Shown here: one piece after another, positions 9,454 to 20,628 of the stretch
Layout: every line of letters begins with the position of its first letter
How positions within the stretch are numbered: the first letter of the stretch is position 1
Program-made: the position numbers and the translations under genes
Notes under the pieces: model-generated
Databases searched by the model: none
Seen by the model: the letters and a program-made list of their open reading frames with translations, nothing else
What the model was told of the DNA's origin: nothing
From: Acanthosoma haemorrhoidale
Lineage: Eukaryota > Arthropoda > Insecta > Hemiptera > Acanthosomatidae
NCBI GenBank assembly: GCA_930367205.1
Contig: OV884011.1
Span: 169,891,226-169,955,225, forward strand
Direction of reading: 5' to 3'
Length of the DNA stretch: 64,000 nucleotides

Positions 9454-9777
9454 ATGTCATAAAGTCAGAATTTGTGTAATAATTGTATTTACCAAGTGAA
9501 TGATGTCTTCAATGAAGTCCAGTTTTCTTTCTTCCTTCAACTTCCTCAGACATATAACAAATTTCTTTAGGGTATTACCTGGTGAAAATCTATTGAAATA
9601 GATCAGTACCCAATATCGGTGAAGTCCTGTCCTGTGGGGTTTCTTTCCAGAGGTATTTGCATCGGTCTTCTCACACTATTGGAGTGGTCTCACTGTCCGT
9701 TGCCAAATGAGGGATCTCTTAATGGTGGACTACCGTGAAGTTACCGAGTATACTGCCAGGTGCCTGTTCGGTGCGCC
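9454..9777 (-). mobile_element. Leader and primer-binding site of the LTR element
   Basis: Minus-strand leader between the 5' LTR and the gag start, matching 864-1184 in inverse orientation. Directly after the LTR end the minus strand reads GGCGCACCGAACAGGC (9762-9777). With the final T of the LTR this gives a TGGCGC-type primer-binding site like those of errantiviruses. I cannot assign the tRNA. Confidence 0.7.
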
Positions 9778-10032
9778 AGTTAAATAATCTTTGTAGAGGA
9801 GAGTCTTTTAAAAAACTTTATTATGAATAACAATCAAAACACTGGTATATATACAAATATTAATCAGTTAGAGCGTTACAACATTCTTTTAGGATGGCTA
9901 AACCACAAGTGTTGGTATCTTTGCCGGAAGCAGGTAGCAAAGGGTTAGGAGGGGGTTAAAAGACAAATAAAAGGGAGACCATATGTCTCAACTGAAGTAC
10001 ACGTTTCTACTAAAAATGAGTATTATATAACT
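9778..10032 (-). repeat. 5' LTR of the errantivirus-like element
   Basis: 255 bp with AGTTA/TAACT ends, matching 6984-7239. A diverged partial third copy lies at about 740-863 in the opposite orientation. Confidence 0.85.
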
Positions 10033-10553
10033 GACGTATGAACTCTCAAGTTCGAGTGCTCCTGCATTCATGCACGACTTGCAACATTAAAATTACGTAG
10101 CTCAACTATGGGTGCTGGCCTCTCTCTACAATGTCTTGTTATGAAAACTTACATTGAACCTTTTTTTTTCGTATTTCTCTTAAAATCCACCTTTCATTGT
10201 TTTCAGGTTTATCTGCCATTTTTTAAGAGAACCATTGAGCCTAACATGTACTGAATTGAAAGATATTTAAATATAATTCATTTTACACGACTGTACTCGT
10301 AGAATGAGTATTTTTTTCCGATATTTCCGGAATAAGAGAGGATTAGGAAAATTTTTAAATTTAATTTAAATTAAATTAAATGAATCGATTGTTGCAACTA
10401 AACTTGAAACATTCAAAAAGGTTATATTCTCTAGAAATTAACCTAGCTCTCGTTGTGTTAAAACTTAATGCGTGCTTTCTGAACAACAAGAGACGCTATC
10501 CATCTTCCATTGTGGCAAGAGCTCAAATCCGGTAAAATTTTGATATTTTAGTC
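10033..10553. other. Unassigned spacer
   Basis: AT-rich sequence with a low-complexity AATTTAAATTAAATT tract at 10352-10381. No gene was recognised. It separates the LTR element from the intact LINE. Confidence 0.4.
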
Positions 10554-10655
10554 AGTGGCACTTTGTTCCCGTGAAGACAGGTGAGTGCTTTTGATTATTT
10601 TAAGTGGGGCTCTCCCCCCCTAACTGGACGTGCGTCGCACGGACCTTTGCAGGGT

Positions 10656-11789
10656 ATGGCAAGCCGTAGGGACCCCCCAGTTGATGAATTTCAACATCCA
10701 AAAAGAGTATGCCGCAAGCGTACTCTCCCCCAGGCCCCAGAGGTTAAAACCTCTAACTCCTTCACCCCCCTAAACTCGGCATCCCAGTCCGAGGCCAGTA
10801 CATCCGCCGCCCCTTCTGCCCCTAAATCGCCACCCCCCCTTATATTAGGGCGCATCAACAGCTATGACCTCACGAGGTTATTAGCCGATTACCACATTAA
10901 AAACTACAAAATAGTGCAGACGCAGCAGGACACTAAGGTGTTCTGCAACTGCATACTAGACCAACAGCAAACAATTGCTGCAATCAGGGATTTAAAGATC
11001 CCATTTCACACGTTTGCCCCCCGTGGTACCAAGCCCAATAAGAAGTACTTACTTCATGGATTCGATCTCTCTCATCCGATCGAGGAGATAAAAGCCCACA
11101 TTAAAAGCGTGGGTAGTAACGTAATCGATGTATATCGATTACGGCGCTCCGACCAAAATGGCGCTAAGACAGAGATCGAACCGATACTAGTGATAGGGGA
11201 TCACACATTGAAGGCGGAGACCTTGAAGCAGCTCCGGCATATAAATAATGTGCTTTTTCGAGTGAGCACTTTTCACGAAAAAAGAGGGATCCCGATGTGC
11301 CTGAACTGCCAGGAATACGGCCATACCAGACGGTACTGTTTCAAGCAGGCCAAGTGCGTGAGGTGCAGCGAGCCTCACGACATAAAAGACTGCCCGAGAG
11401 ACGCTTCAATTCCCCTCAAATGTGCCAATTGCGGGGGAAATCATGTCGCGTCGTACCGACAGTGCCCGTACAGGGTAAAACTTCTAGAGACTGCAGAGAT
11501 AAAAAAGCAGGCACAGAATATTACAGCCGGGCCGAGAAGGGCCACATACATGCCTGCCCCCCCTCCACCACGACAGACTGCCTCCTATGCTCAGATGGCA
11601 TCCGGAAACACCAGGGCTCCGGAAGTTCTCCCAGAGCCCCTACCTCAACCTACTAACAGTAATAATGATGCCTTGATGGGTATCTTGGGCAGCATGATGA
11701 ACATGTTGAGCAGCATGACCGCTGCCATGAATAAACTCACCGAGGCGGTAACGCAGATGATGTCAGAATTCAAAAAATCAAACATCTAA
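10656..11789 (+). CDS. LINE ORF1, nucleic-acid-binding gag-like protein
   Basis: ORF1 proteins of Jockey/R1-type LINEs coat the element RNA and help form the ribonucleoprotein used in retrotransposition. The first ATG in frame is at 10656 (MASRRDPPVDEF), giving 377 residues. The frame is open 75 bases further upstream from a GTG at 10581, which I do not take as the start. The N-terminus is proline/serine-rich. A middle domain precedes three zinc knuckles: CLNCQEYGHTRRYC (11299-11340), CVRCSEPHDIKDC (11356-11394) and CANCGGNHVASYRQC (11422-11466). A proline-rich stretch and a methionine-rich C-terminal segment follow. The stop TAA at 11787 touches the ORF2 start, suggesting coupled translation. 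No frame damage is seen. Confidence 0.92.
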   Translation: MASRRDPPVDEFQHPKRVCRKRTLPQAPEVKTSNSFTPLNSASQSEASTSAAPSAPKSPPPLILGRINSYDLTRLLADYHIKNYKIVQTQQDTKVFCNCILDQQQTIAAIRDLKIPFHTFAPRGTKPNKKYLLHGFDLSHPIEEIKAHIKSVGSNVIDVYRLRRSDQNGAKTEIEPILVIGDHTLKAETLKQLRHINNVLFRVSTFHEKRGIPMCLNCQEYGHTRRYCFKQAKCVRCSEPHDIKDCPRDASIPLKCANCGGNHVASYRQCPYRVKLLETAEIKKQAQNITAGPRRATYMPAPPPPRQTASYAQMASGNTRAPEVLPEPLPQPTNSNNDALMGILGSMMNMLSSMTAAMNKLTEAVTQMMSEFKKSNI

Positions 11790-14456
11790 ATGATGGGGCA
11801 CGTAATTTTAAATTACAACGTCTGCGGCCTTCGCCCCAAACAAGCCGACGTAGAAGTAATTCTACGGTGCCATTCGCCAGACGTTGTCGTTCTCACCGAT
11901 ACCCGGTTGAAGAAAATACACTTCTGCCGCTTCCCGGGTTATACTGCTTACCGCCAAGACACCGAAACTATCTCTGGAGGAGTAGCTGTGTTAGTTAAAA
12001 ACGGAATACCCTGTAGGAGACTGCCCCCACCCGTCAGCCTAGGCCACGACCAATACATAGTTACGCTCCAGCTACGGCTCACGAACAACATCATCGTGTC
12101 AGGAGTCTACAGAAGACCGAAAGCCGTCTGCGACCCGTATAAGCTCCTGCTCACTACGATAGCTCATGACCGAAGGCATGTCATCGTGGGTGACCTAAAT
12201 GCGAACCACAGCTGGTGGAGCAGTACTACGGCAAACGCCCTAGGCCGTTACATCACTAAAACTCCATTTACGGTCATCCACCCAGGATTGCCGACCTTCC
12301 GTCATTTCGCTAACCCAGACAGAACCTCCACGCCTGACCTGCTCCTGACACAACAGCCACACCGGGTCACCGGATGCTCGGCCTTAGATTTCACCACCTC
12401 CGACCATCGGCCTGTTCTCTATGAACTAGAAGGCGACATGCCAGAGCCGCCTGCTTCTAGGTACAGGTACGATGAGGCCAAATGGGACCTCTACAAGCAT
12501 CTCATCAAGACCGAGTTGCCCACAATCACGCCCCTGAGACACACTTGGGACATAGATTACGCTATCTATCAGCTACAGGACGTCATCAATCGAGCTGCCG
12601 ATGCATCGATCCCGAAATTTTCTCCGAAGCCCCCTTCTCTGAGAAAACCTCCGGATCACATCCTACAACTGATTAGACAGCGTAATAACATCAAGAACAG
12701 GTGGTTTAGGACCAAAAACAGGGACTTAAAACCGGTTTTAAATGCTCTCACAAACCAAGTTAAGTCCCTGATGGCCCAGTGGAAAAATTCGATTTGGGAA
12801 GATCGCCTCACCAGTCTCCACGGTGACCACAAGCAATTGTGGAAGCTTGTGAAGACCTGCAGGTCCAAAAAGAACGGTGTAAGGCTGGCCGTGAACGGGC
12901 AGTTCATTCCCACCACCGAACAAGCGGACATCTTGGCGGCCCATTATGAGGAAGTCAGTCGTGGCCAGGGACAGCCAATAGGAGCCCTCGACCACCCCTC
13001 CCCCACCCTCCCTACCACTACCGAAATCTACACCTCACACCGGCAATGCGCTGCATTCATTCGAAGAACGACCGGCAAGAAGGCCCCAGGTCAGGATTCC
13101 ATCCAGAACATCCTAGTCAAGCAGCTGCCGAGGAAAGGAATCTCATTCATAACGAACGTGTTGAACTCCTGCTTCAGGCTGCACTATTTCCCCCAGAACT
13201 GGAAGCACGCTGTAGTGGTCCCCCTTCTGAAACCAGCAAAAAGCGGTTATGAGCCATCTCATTACCGCCCCATCAGTCTGCTGACTCAACTCTCGAAGCT
13301 GTTCGAGAGAATCATCCACGTACATCTCTCCGGGCACTGCGAGTCACAAGAAGTCATCCCACCAGAGCAGACTGGTTTCAGCACAGGCTTAAGCGCGAAC
13401 AACAACCTGGTGAGATTGCAACACCACGTCGCATCGAACGTCCGGAGCAACAGAGCTACCGCTATGATTTCTCTGGACTGTTCGAAAGCTTTCGACTCTG
13501 TGGACCACTACATCCTACTCCAACGTCTGAGGGAATACGAATTCTCGGATCAGCTGCAGAACCTGATAAGATCCTACCTTACAGGCAGAACTTTTTCGGT
13601 TCGTATAGGCACTACGTCTACGACCCGAAGAAACTACACTGCCGGTGTCCCCCAAGGATCGGTGCTAGGCCCCCTGCTGTTCAACATTTACACCGCCCAC
13701 ATCGTAGGAGCCTCGTACCCCAACTGCGAGGTATCCGCGTATGCAGACGATATAGGTGTTTACAGCACTAGCATCAATCCCTCCAGAGCCCTGAAATTCG
13801 CTGAGAGCGCTAGTCAACGGATCTCCGAGAAACTCGATGCCGTCCACATTCAAGTCAACCCGGCCAAGACGCAAGGAATTATATTCAGTTACAAATCCGG
13901 AAAAAAGAAGCTCCCGAAATCCTTCGTCTTAGGCGGCAAAGAGTGCCCTGTAAGCAACAAGCTGTGCTACCTCGGGATTACCCTCGGTAGGCACTTGTCG
14001 TTCACAACTCATCTCGGCAAGAAATTAAAGAGTGTTAGGAAGAAATTCTTCAGCCTCGGACACCTACTTCACAGCCCGGCTTTATCGGTACGCCTCAAGC
14101 TGCTGATATACCAGAGCGTCCTAAGACCTGCTTTGATGTATGGGACCCCTCTCTTCAAGTATCTGACTCCTAACACTCTCCAAACGCTCCAGCAATTTCA
14201 GAACAGAGTTCTCCGCACCTCCCTCAAACATACCCCGTTCGACCGAATGAAGGCAGACGAGATGCATAAAAAATTTGAAGTGCTCACCATTCAAGATTTT
14301 ATCAAGAGAAGGCACATCAAATTTTTTGACTCACTCAGACATAGCCACAACCCACTATTCTCCGACCTTCAACCACCACCAATGCCAGTCAGATGGAAGC
14401 ACTGCTGGACCGCCGAAGCCTGGAGGATGATCGACGTCATTGAACCCGATGACTGA
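11790..14456 (+). CDS. LINE ORF2, endonuclease and reverse transcriptase
   Basis: This 888-residue protein would nick target DNA and reverse-transcribe the element RNA at the nick. The N-terminal AP-like endonuclease shows NYNVCGLRPK, VVVLTDTRLKK, VGDLNANHSWWSS and FTTSDHRPVLYEL. In TDTRL an Asp stands where the catalytic Glu (ETHL/ETRL) is usual. The RT domain shows KKAPGQDSIQN, HYRPISLLTQLSKLFERI, MISLDCSKAFDSVDH (motif A), VPQGSVLGPLLFNIY and VSAYADDIGVY (motif C, catalytic DD), then LCYLGITLGRHL. The C-terminus includes SVLRPALMYGTPLF and FIKRRHIKFFDSLR. There is no stop or frameshift. The start ATG (a second ATG follows) abuts the ORF1 stop. Length and domain order fit the Jockey clade. 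Confidence 0.95.
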   Translation: MMGHVILNYNVCGLRPKQADVEVILRCHSPDVVVLTDTRLKKIHFCRFPGYTAYRQDTETISGGVAVLVKNGIPCRRLPPPVSLGHDQYIVTLQLRLTNNIIVSGVYRRPKAVCDPYKLLLTTIAHDRRHVIVGDLNANHSWWSSTTANALGRYITKTPFTVIHPGLPTFRHFANPDRTSTPDLLLTQQPHRVTGCSALDFTTSDHRPVLYELEGDMPEPPASRYRYDEAKWDLYKHLIKTELPTITPLRHTWDIDYAIYQLQDVINRAADASIPKFSPKPPSLRKPPDHILQLIRQRNNIKNRWFRTKNRDLKPVLNALTNQVKSLMAQWKNSIWEDRLTSLHGDHKQLWKLVKTCRSKKNGVRLAVNGQFIPTTEQADILAAHYEEVSRGQGQPIGALDHPSPTLPTTTEIYTSHRQCAAFIRRTTGKKAPGQDSIQNILVKQLPRKGISFITNVLNSCFRLHYFPQNWKHAVVVPLLKPAKSGYEPSHYRPISLLTQLSKLFERIIHVHLSGHCESQEVIPPEQTGFSTGLSANNNLVRLQHHVASNVRSNRATAMISLDCSKAFDSVDHYILLQRLREYEFSDQLQNLIRSYLTGRTFSVRIGTTSTTRRNYTAGVPQGSVLGPLLFNIYTAHIVGASYPNCEVSAYADDIGVYSTSINPSRALKFAESASQRISEKLDAVHIQVNPAKTQGIIFSYKSGKKKLPKSFVLGGKECPVSNKLCYLGITLGRHLSFTTHLGKKLKSVRKKFFSLGHLLHSPALSVRLKLLIYQSVLRPALMYGTPLFKYLTPNTLQTLQQFQNRVLRTSLKHTPFDRMKADEMHKKFEVLTIQDFIKRRHIKFFDSLRHSHNPLFSDLQPPPMPVRWKHCWTAEAWRMIDVIEPDD

Positions 14457-14817
14457 ACGAACTACACCCAGCCGAGATATCGAGGCCGATCTCCCGGCCG
14501 ACTCAACCGAAGCTACAAGACCCCATCTACCTGTTTAAGCAGGGTAGACCTTCCGGCCGAGTGGCCGACTTATTTCAGCCCCCTGCCGGGGCGGGCCAGG
14601 CTTGACCTGGCCGACTACAAACCCTTGCCTAGGTACCCCTAGGCTCCACCCTCGGTAGACTCTCACTACCTTCCCGAATCCACCCGCCTCCTTCAGGCAT
14701 TCCACACCCTATATCCTTTTCATACACCCTTCAAATGGGGGACTCCCCTTAGAGAAAGGCACTCATTAGCCCAAAATAATTTTCCCACATCCTATTTTAT
14801 AAGTTTGAGAGCTAAGG

Positions 14818-14849
<32 letters not shown>
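14457..14849 (+). other. LINE 3' untranslated region and poly(A) tail
   Basis: About 360 GC-rich bases with several short inverted repeats, such as TCTACCTG...CAGGGTAGA (about 14525-14548, one bulge) and CCAGG...CCTGG (about 14599-14613). The end GAGAGCTAAGG is followed by 32 A. The last ~80 bases recur at 48729-48810, showing that this is the true 3' end of the family. Confidence 0.85.
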
Positions 14850-14851
<2 letters not shown>

Positions 14852-17255
14852 AAATTTTTGGAGAAAATGGACACTTTTCGAAGAGCTGTATCTTATATAA
14901 CAATGGTTGCACAGAGCTCAGCTTGGTATTAAATTGTGGACAATTTTATCTAATTTAAAAAAGAGTAAGACTATCTTTTCAGTCAGGCGCACACTTTTAA
15001 AGTTATTTAGTAACAACTGAATTACAATGTACTTTACCGTGTACTTCATGGCCATATAACCATGTACTTTGCTAAATACAATCCAATTCGCTCTAATTCA
15101 ATTCACCGCTTCACCTTCCTAACCCGTTTTGAGTAGTTTTAAAAACAAGCTTATTACAACTAATAGTGTATTATTAAAATTCTGTCTTGATGGTTCAAAC
15201 GAATTATTTTTTACTAGTATTGATATCTAGAGAAATATTTATAATAACAATCAGAAATAGTAATCAACTACTAAAAAAAAGTATTATCTGATTTAAGAAA
15301 TGGACTCAACCAAATAAAAAAACTATCAAACAAAAAGGAACTACTATTCTCAACTATCAACAAAAAAGTTCGTATATATCGTTCATCCTGTAGCAGTGCC
15401 AATGCAGCTAATCGATATTGTTCCTGTTGCTAAAATTGTTTATATTTAGGTAGTCACCCACGATCACATTTATTTTTTGTTACTTTATCTTCGAGAACCT
15501 TTTTGTAATTATTTACAGTTAAATTTTCTTAATCCTGATCGCCATGTTCTTCTGTTTTTATTTCTTCATCATTATTTTCAGCAGATTCTAATACTAAAAT
15601 CACTGTTTCAACTTCTGTTTTTTCTTTTTTTCTTGGTTGGGTTCTTCACAACTTGTTCTTGCAGTAACATTCTGTGACTGTCATAATTTTTTTGGCTTAC
15701 TGATTTCAAGAGTTTGAACTTTTCCATTAACATCATTTCTTACATGAATAATATTATTATTCATTTCCTGTAACCTTAGTTTCATCTTTGTTACACATAT
15801 AATAAACACACATTATTGATCAAGAACACATCATCTTTAATTTGATACTTAAAAAAAATAATATTTATTTTGTTATTACCAACTATTTAATTAATAATTA
15901 GCCCTTCATCATGTTTAATGCAGTTACAAATATTTTTAATTCACGGAAGTTCCATGAAAATTTCATGTTTGTAGGTTGAACAGTGGTAACAACTTTGGGA
16001 TTTCTACTTTTAACAAAACCAAAATTCGACTACTAAAAACTATAGATTGTAGATTGGTAAAAGACTATGTCTTTTGGTAGCTAGTGATTCGGCTTTAGAG
16101 ATGTCAGTATTCGATGTTATCTTTGGGACGAAGAGCTAAAGAAACACTTTCAATTAATCATCTTTAAACTAAAAAAAAAAAATAATCAAAATAAATAAAA
16201 TCTTTATCCATAATGAGAATTAATAAGATATCGTTCAATTGGCAGTGGACCTGCAGAGAAATGTAGGGAATTCAGCTTGCGGGTATGGCGAGTAGGGAAT
16301 TTGTTGAGGAAACTAGAGGGATTTTAGACATGCTTCTCAGTTCATTCATTCCCACAAGTCGGCCTTCATAGACCCTTATTCATACCTAAGAATTGAAGAC
16401 ATTTTGAAATATAATGCTCACTGTTAATTCATATTCTCCTGTACTAATTTATAACGTGCTCGTATATATTATACATTATTTTATGTGAGGGTTCTTATTA
16501 TTTAATTTAACTAATTAAATTGTATTATTATATTTTAATAAAACATTTGAATTGAAAAAATAATTTTAATGTACTGAATGTGTCTCACTTCATTCCAAAA
16601 TTCAGTCAATCATTTGACATTTGGCTTTTGAACATTTATTTTTCAAATTAGACTGTTTTTTTAATAATTACTTAATGTTTTCTGTTAACTTCCTGTGATC
16701 GGTAACCATACCTATTTAACATGGGAATAAATCCTTGGCATTTAAATATTTATGGATATACGTACATCGAATAGTTATTATAACAATATATTATTTTATT
16801 CAAGTACCTGGTAGTAACAGTATAAAAGATGTATGAAGAATACTATAAAATAACATCATATTAACAAATAATAAGTCGTAAGTGAAAACATTACTGAAAA
16901 CAACTTCACCTATTATCCTAAACAATCCCATAAATTATATAAATTATAAATGTTACATTTTATGAATTAAACTGTAAGAAACGAATCGAAACATTTCAAC
17001 AAAAAACTTAGATAAACATTTGTAATTTTTAGAAAAACCAAATTTAATGTCACATAATATTGACAATCTCTTAAAATTTGCATGACATCACTAAAAAAAG
17101 ATATATTTATTTTATTTTTTTAATTACTATCCTCAATATTTATTGTACGGTCGTTCTTTATTTGCTATGTAATTTATAACCGTTATTAGAAAGGAATTTT
17201 TAACGGATTGATAGTTAGGAAAAATTAAATACAAAAACATATCAAGCCCTGTTTA
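14850..17255. other. Non-coding AT-rich region
   Basis: No gene was recognised on either strand. A short frame at 15477-15677 is an AT-rich chance frame. Low-complexity A and T runs are common. Confidence 0.5.
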
Positions 17256-20200
17256 TTGTTTTATGAATCGATGGAGTATTTTTTTTTTATTTCATTGAAT
17301 GGCCAAGAAAAGCAGTCCTGCGCTGTGCTAGGCGAGAGGCGCATGACCACAGGCTTACTTCCTGCCTCTAAGTACAGCCGATGTATTTTATATGCTTCAA
17401 AAATGGTAGTGATAAAGTTAAAATGGGGGAGGCATAAGTTTATTATTTTAGCAAACGATGACAGAATCTTGTGAGGAGTAAGTAATTACAATAACTAAAC
17501 TAGACTATCCGTCGGTGGTTTTTTTAATGGGCGTTTACTTTAGACCCTTAGGTGGAGTTTATGGTAGCCTATTGTGTCTATTAGTTATAATTTTAATTTT
17601 TTAAGTGGTCTCCGAGCTAAGATTAACCGCATAATCCGGAATATTTCAAATGTTCCAGTAGGAAAACCTGACACCTCAAGTTTTGTGTAGTTGGTGCAGT
17701 GTCTGAAATGCTGATTAAAAGAAGTATTTTTCCAATAAACATAAGCTTTATAAGGTGTGTATAAGTGTTTTAGTTACTGTATTTTTAGTGTTGGTTCCCA
17801 GTTCTATTGCTTGAAGAAGTCCAGTAGAAAATAAGGATTCATGTGTGGACATACAGGTTATTAAGTGATATCTCACTGTTTAAAGTTCTGTTGTTTATCA
17901 AAAACTATCATATGTATTGTTTGTTTATATGCTACAGACAGCTATAGATAATTTTGTTTGTGTACTTGGGAGGTTTTACAATAATCTTTTGTTGTTTATC
18001 TGTATAGGTTATGTGCTTCTATGAATTAACATTTGCCCATTGAAGGTTAGACATCATTGCCTTTTCTGTATTTTGTCATTTAAACTATTTTTGTGTTTGT
18101 TCCTTGTTTTCTTTTTAATATATTTTTTGGATCTGTATTCAGACTAATTATGTAAATTATTTATGAAATAGAATTTAGTTTGTCCTTTATGGGCCAATGT
18201 TCTTTGATGATGTGAAATTTGCTTCAGATTACAAATTTTACTTGTACAGCTGTCTTCATTGATAGAAAAATACAACTTCTGAAAAAGTTTGCATCGTTTT
18301 TATTAGTTGCTGTTTTTTTTTTGTTTACTTGTGTTGTAATAGGCCTTTATGTTGTTATATAGTTGATTTGACTAATTAAAATTTCAGTTATTGATTTCTA
18401 TTTGTTGTCAAAATTTACAAGTATCAACAGTAACAGATTGTATCTTGGGTAGAAAAAGGCGGTTTTCAAGTGTTTTTATTATGTGTTAATAATTATTCAA
18501 TCCTAATAATTTTGGAGATGTGTAGTCATCGTTATAATGATTGTATGCTTGGCTGCTGAATCTGTCAAAATAGATTCTGTAACATTTATGTACTCCTATA
18601 AATGACCCTGATTCATGACTTATTATGATCTTAATATCTTTAAAAATAATTAAATATTTATTTTTAATGGATAGTAGGTACTGCCTTGTTTATGATTTAT
18701 TTACTTTTGTTTATTTATTACAGTTATAATCGCCAACACTACTCATTAAATGTACCTTTTTTTCAATTTCTGCCACTTTTGAGCATTTAATGTGCTATAC
18801 AGTAATGTCACAATTGCAACTTAAACTTTTGCAGATTAGTTTTAATAAATTGATATTTATATTCGTATATTTTATATTTGCTTTGACAATTGTATTTACT
18901 GTTTTCGAAGTGGTTTTCATTTCATAAAATTCTACTGAACTGATTCAATTTTGAAAGGAGTCTGATTACTCTTACACTTAATCGCATGTTTATGTTTGTT
19001 AGACAAAAGTGACTAAGGATTTTAATCCTTATACGAAACACCTTCAGATACAGATACAATAGTCAGCAAATTTGATTGGTCTCTTGTAAATGATTAAGAA
19101 AGTAGTAGCTATTATAATAATTGAAATATTCGAAAACTAAATCGGGTTAAAGGTTGCATTAGATTTCATACGTTTTTATTTTAATTTCTTTTGTAATCCT
19201 GGTTTTATGGACTTCAATATTTTTTTAATTGAGAGTAACATGTGATGAGCTATATGAACATGTTATATCTGTTTTTAATTATATAACTTGTGACCTTCTT
19301 AACTGCTGCGGTATTTAGCTTAAGTTTGACAAATAAATAAACTATTTATATTGAATATGTTGTAGACTATATAATTTGAAAGTGTTGAAGACATAATTGT
19401 ATCATGGAATTTTAAAATGTTTTGTATTTAGTGTTGTATAATTATAAAAATTTAGCATTGCACAATGACATTGTGAAATATGTGCTGAATGCCTTCCACA
19501 CTCGAGAGTTCCCACATAATTAACCCATGAGAACAGTCAGTTTGGTTGATTAAAATCAAACATGCATGACATGAATCTTTCATTGCTGTTGGATTATTTG
19601 TATCAAAGAACAGATTGATATTGTCATTGTTTATCACCAAAGGTTTCATTTACCACCTCCCCTCACTCCTCCCCTAAAGATTTTTCATTCTTTTTTCTGA
19701 GAGGACGGGTTTGGTCGGAGTCCACTCATTCACTTTTTAGTGTTGATTACACCAATTCCTCAACACAATTACGGACTATAGTGGGAATCTCTCTCAGTCT
19801 TATCTCTTCATCTTAACGTGTGGATGGGCTAATGATGAAACCTGTTATTATTATATTTAAAGGAGTGCAACTTGTTTAATATGATATATTTGAGGATGAT
19901 TTGTTTTTATATCTTGTGAATATTGCGACTGAACTTCCTGTGGTTGTTGGAGAAAAAAAGTAATTCCCTCATCAATTAGTAAAAAGTATTTTTATGAATG
20001 AAAATGATCTTCATACTTGATTATTATTATTATCTTTTATGTAATTATTTATTATTATCCATTTACAGCTATGTTTTAATTTAATTTTTATTAATATTGT
20101 TTTGTTTTATTTGTTCATATTTGACATGTAAATAGTTCACCTGTTCAAGCATGTTCTGTGTTACAAAAATTTAATACATCATAACAATAAAAATATATAA

Positions 20201-20628
20201 TTATCTATAATCAAAATTGTTACATACAAACTAGACAAATCTTTGAATGATATAATGGTTAAATTTAATCTATTACCATTAAAATTTTCATCAATGAATT
20301 CAGTAACACCACCTAATTTCCAGATAACAATAATCAAAATTCAGATTACTTAATGTCAAGTAATTCAAAAAGAAATGAATAAATTATCATCTACTGCTCC
20401 ACCATAAAGTTGTTAATAGTTGCGGTCAAAACCCCCTTTCATTTGACTGATTCATCAATAAGACCTGATGGAGACATACATACTATATCTAAATGCACAT
20501 TATTAAATGCGATCTATTTTTTGTCAATCCAAGATTATATCTAATGAAACATTCACTCACAATTTCTTTCTTTTGTTCATCCTTTATTTGGTTGAGAATA
20601 CATTTTAATTATATAATTTTTTTTCTAG
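17256..20628 (+). other. Region upstream of the first visible Spred exon
   Basis: The missing first Spred exon and promoter must lie here or further upstream, because the exon at 20629 begins with the last base of a split codon. I could not identify a short ATG exon with a matching phase and donor with confidence. The open frame at 17256-17474 has no Spred similarity. Otherwise the region is AT-rich with no recognised repeats. Confidence 0.4.

Larger units (their letters stand above)
6984..10032 (-). mobile_element. Internally deleted errantivirus-like LTR retrotransposon
   Basis: The element reads on the minus strand. It has two similar LTRs of about 255 bp (right one is the 5' LTR), a primer-binding-like site, a leader, a gag remnant broken by a GC-rich cassette, an env remnant, and a polypurine tract next to the 3' LTR. 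LTR ends read AGTTA...TAACT, as in gypsy-group errantiviruses. Nearly all of pol is absent, so the ~3-kb copy is non-autonomous. The four bases outside the LTRs are CGTC on the left and GACG on the right; these are reverse complements, not the expected direct repeat. Confidence 0.85.
10554..14849 (+). mobile_element. Apparently full-length Jockey-type LINE (family C)
   Basis: A ~4.3-kb non-LTR retrotransposon with a short 5' region, an uninterrupted ORF1 with zinc knuckles, an uninterrupted ORF2 with endonuclease and reverse transcriptase, a ~360-bp GC-rich 3' untranslated region and a 32-A tail (14818-14849). It is far richer in G+C than flanking DNA. The 5' boundary is estimated at TCAGTGGCAC; I could not find a clear target-site duplication, so the edge may be off by tens of bases. 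With both frames open it is a candidate for recent or current activity; a 3' tail of the same family sits at 48729. Confidence 0.9.

Noticed and set aside
10340..10390. AATTTAAATTAAATT tract as the LINE target-site duplication
   Set aside because: It resembles the TTAAATTTTT after the poly(A) tail only through low complexity and lies too far from the likely element start.
10581..10655. GTG at 10581 as the ORF1 start
   Set aside because: Eukaryotic initiation at GTG is rare, and an ATG in the same frame lies at 10656; the upstream part was not taken as coding.
12482..14315. Open frames on both strands within the LINE ORF2
   Set aside because: They overlap the intact 888-codon ORF2 in other frames; GC-rich coding sequence gives many spurious frames.
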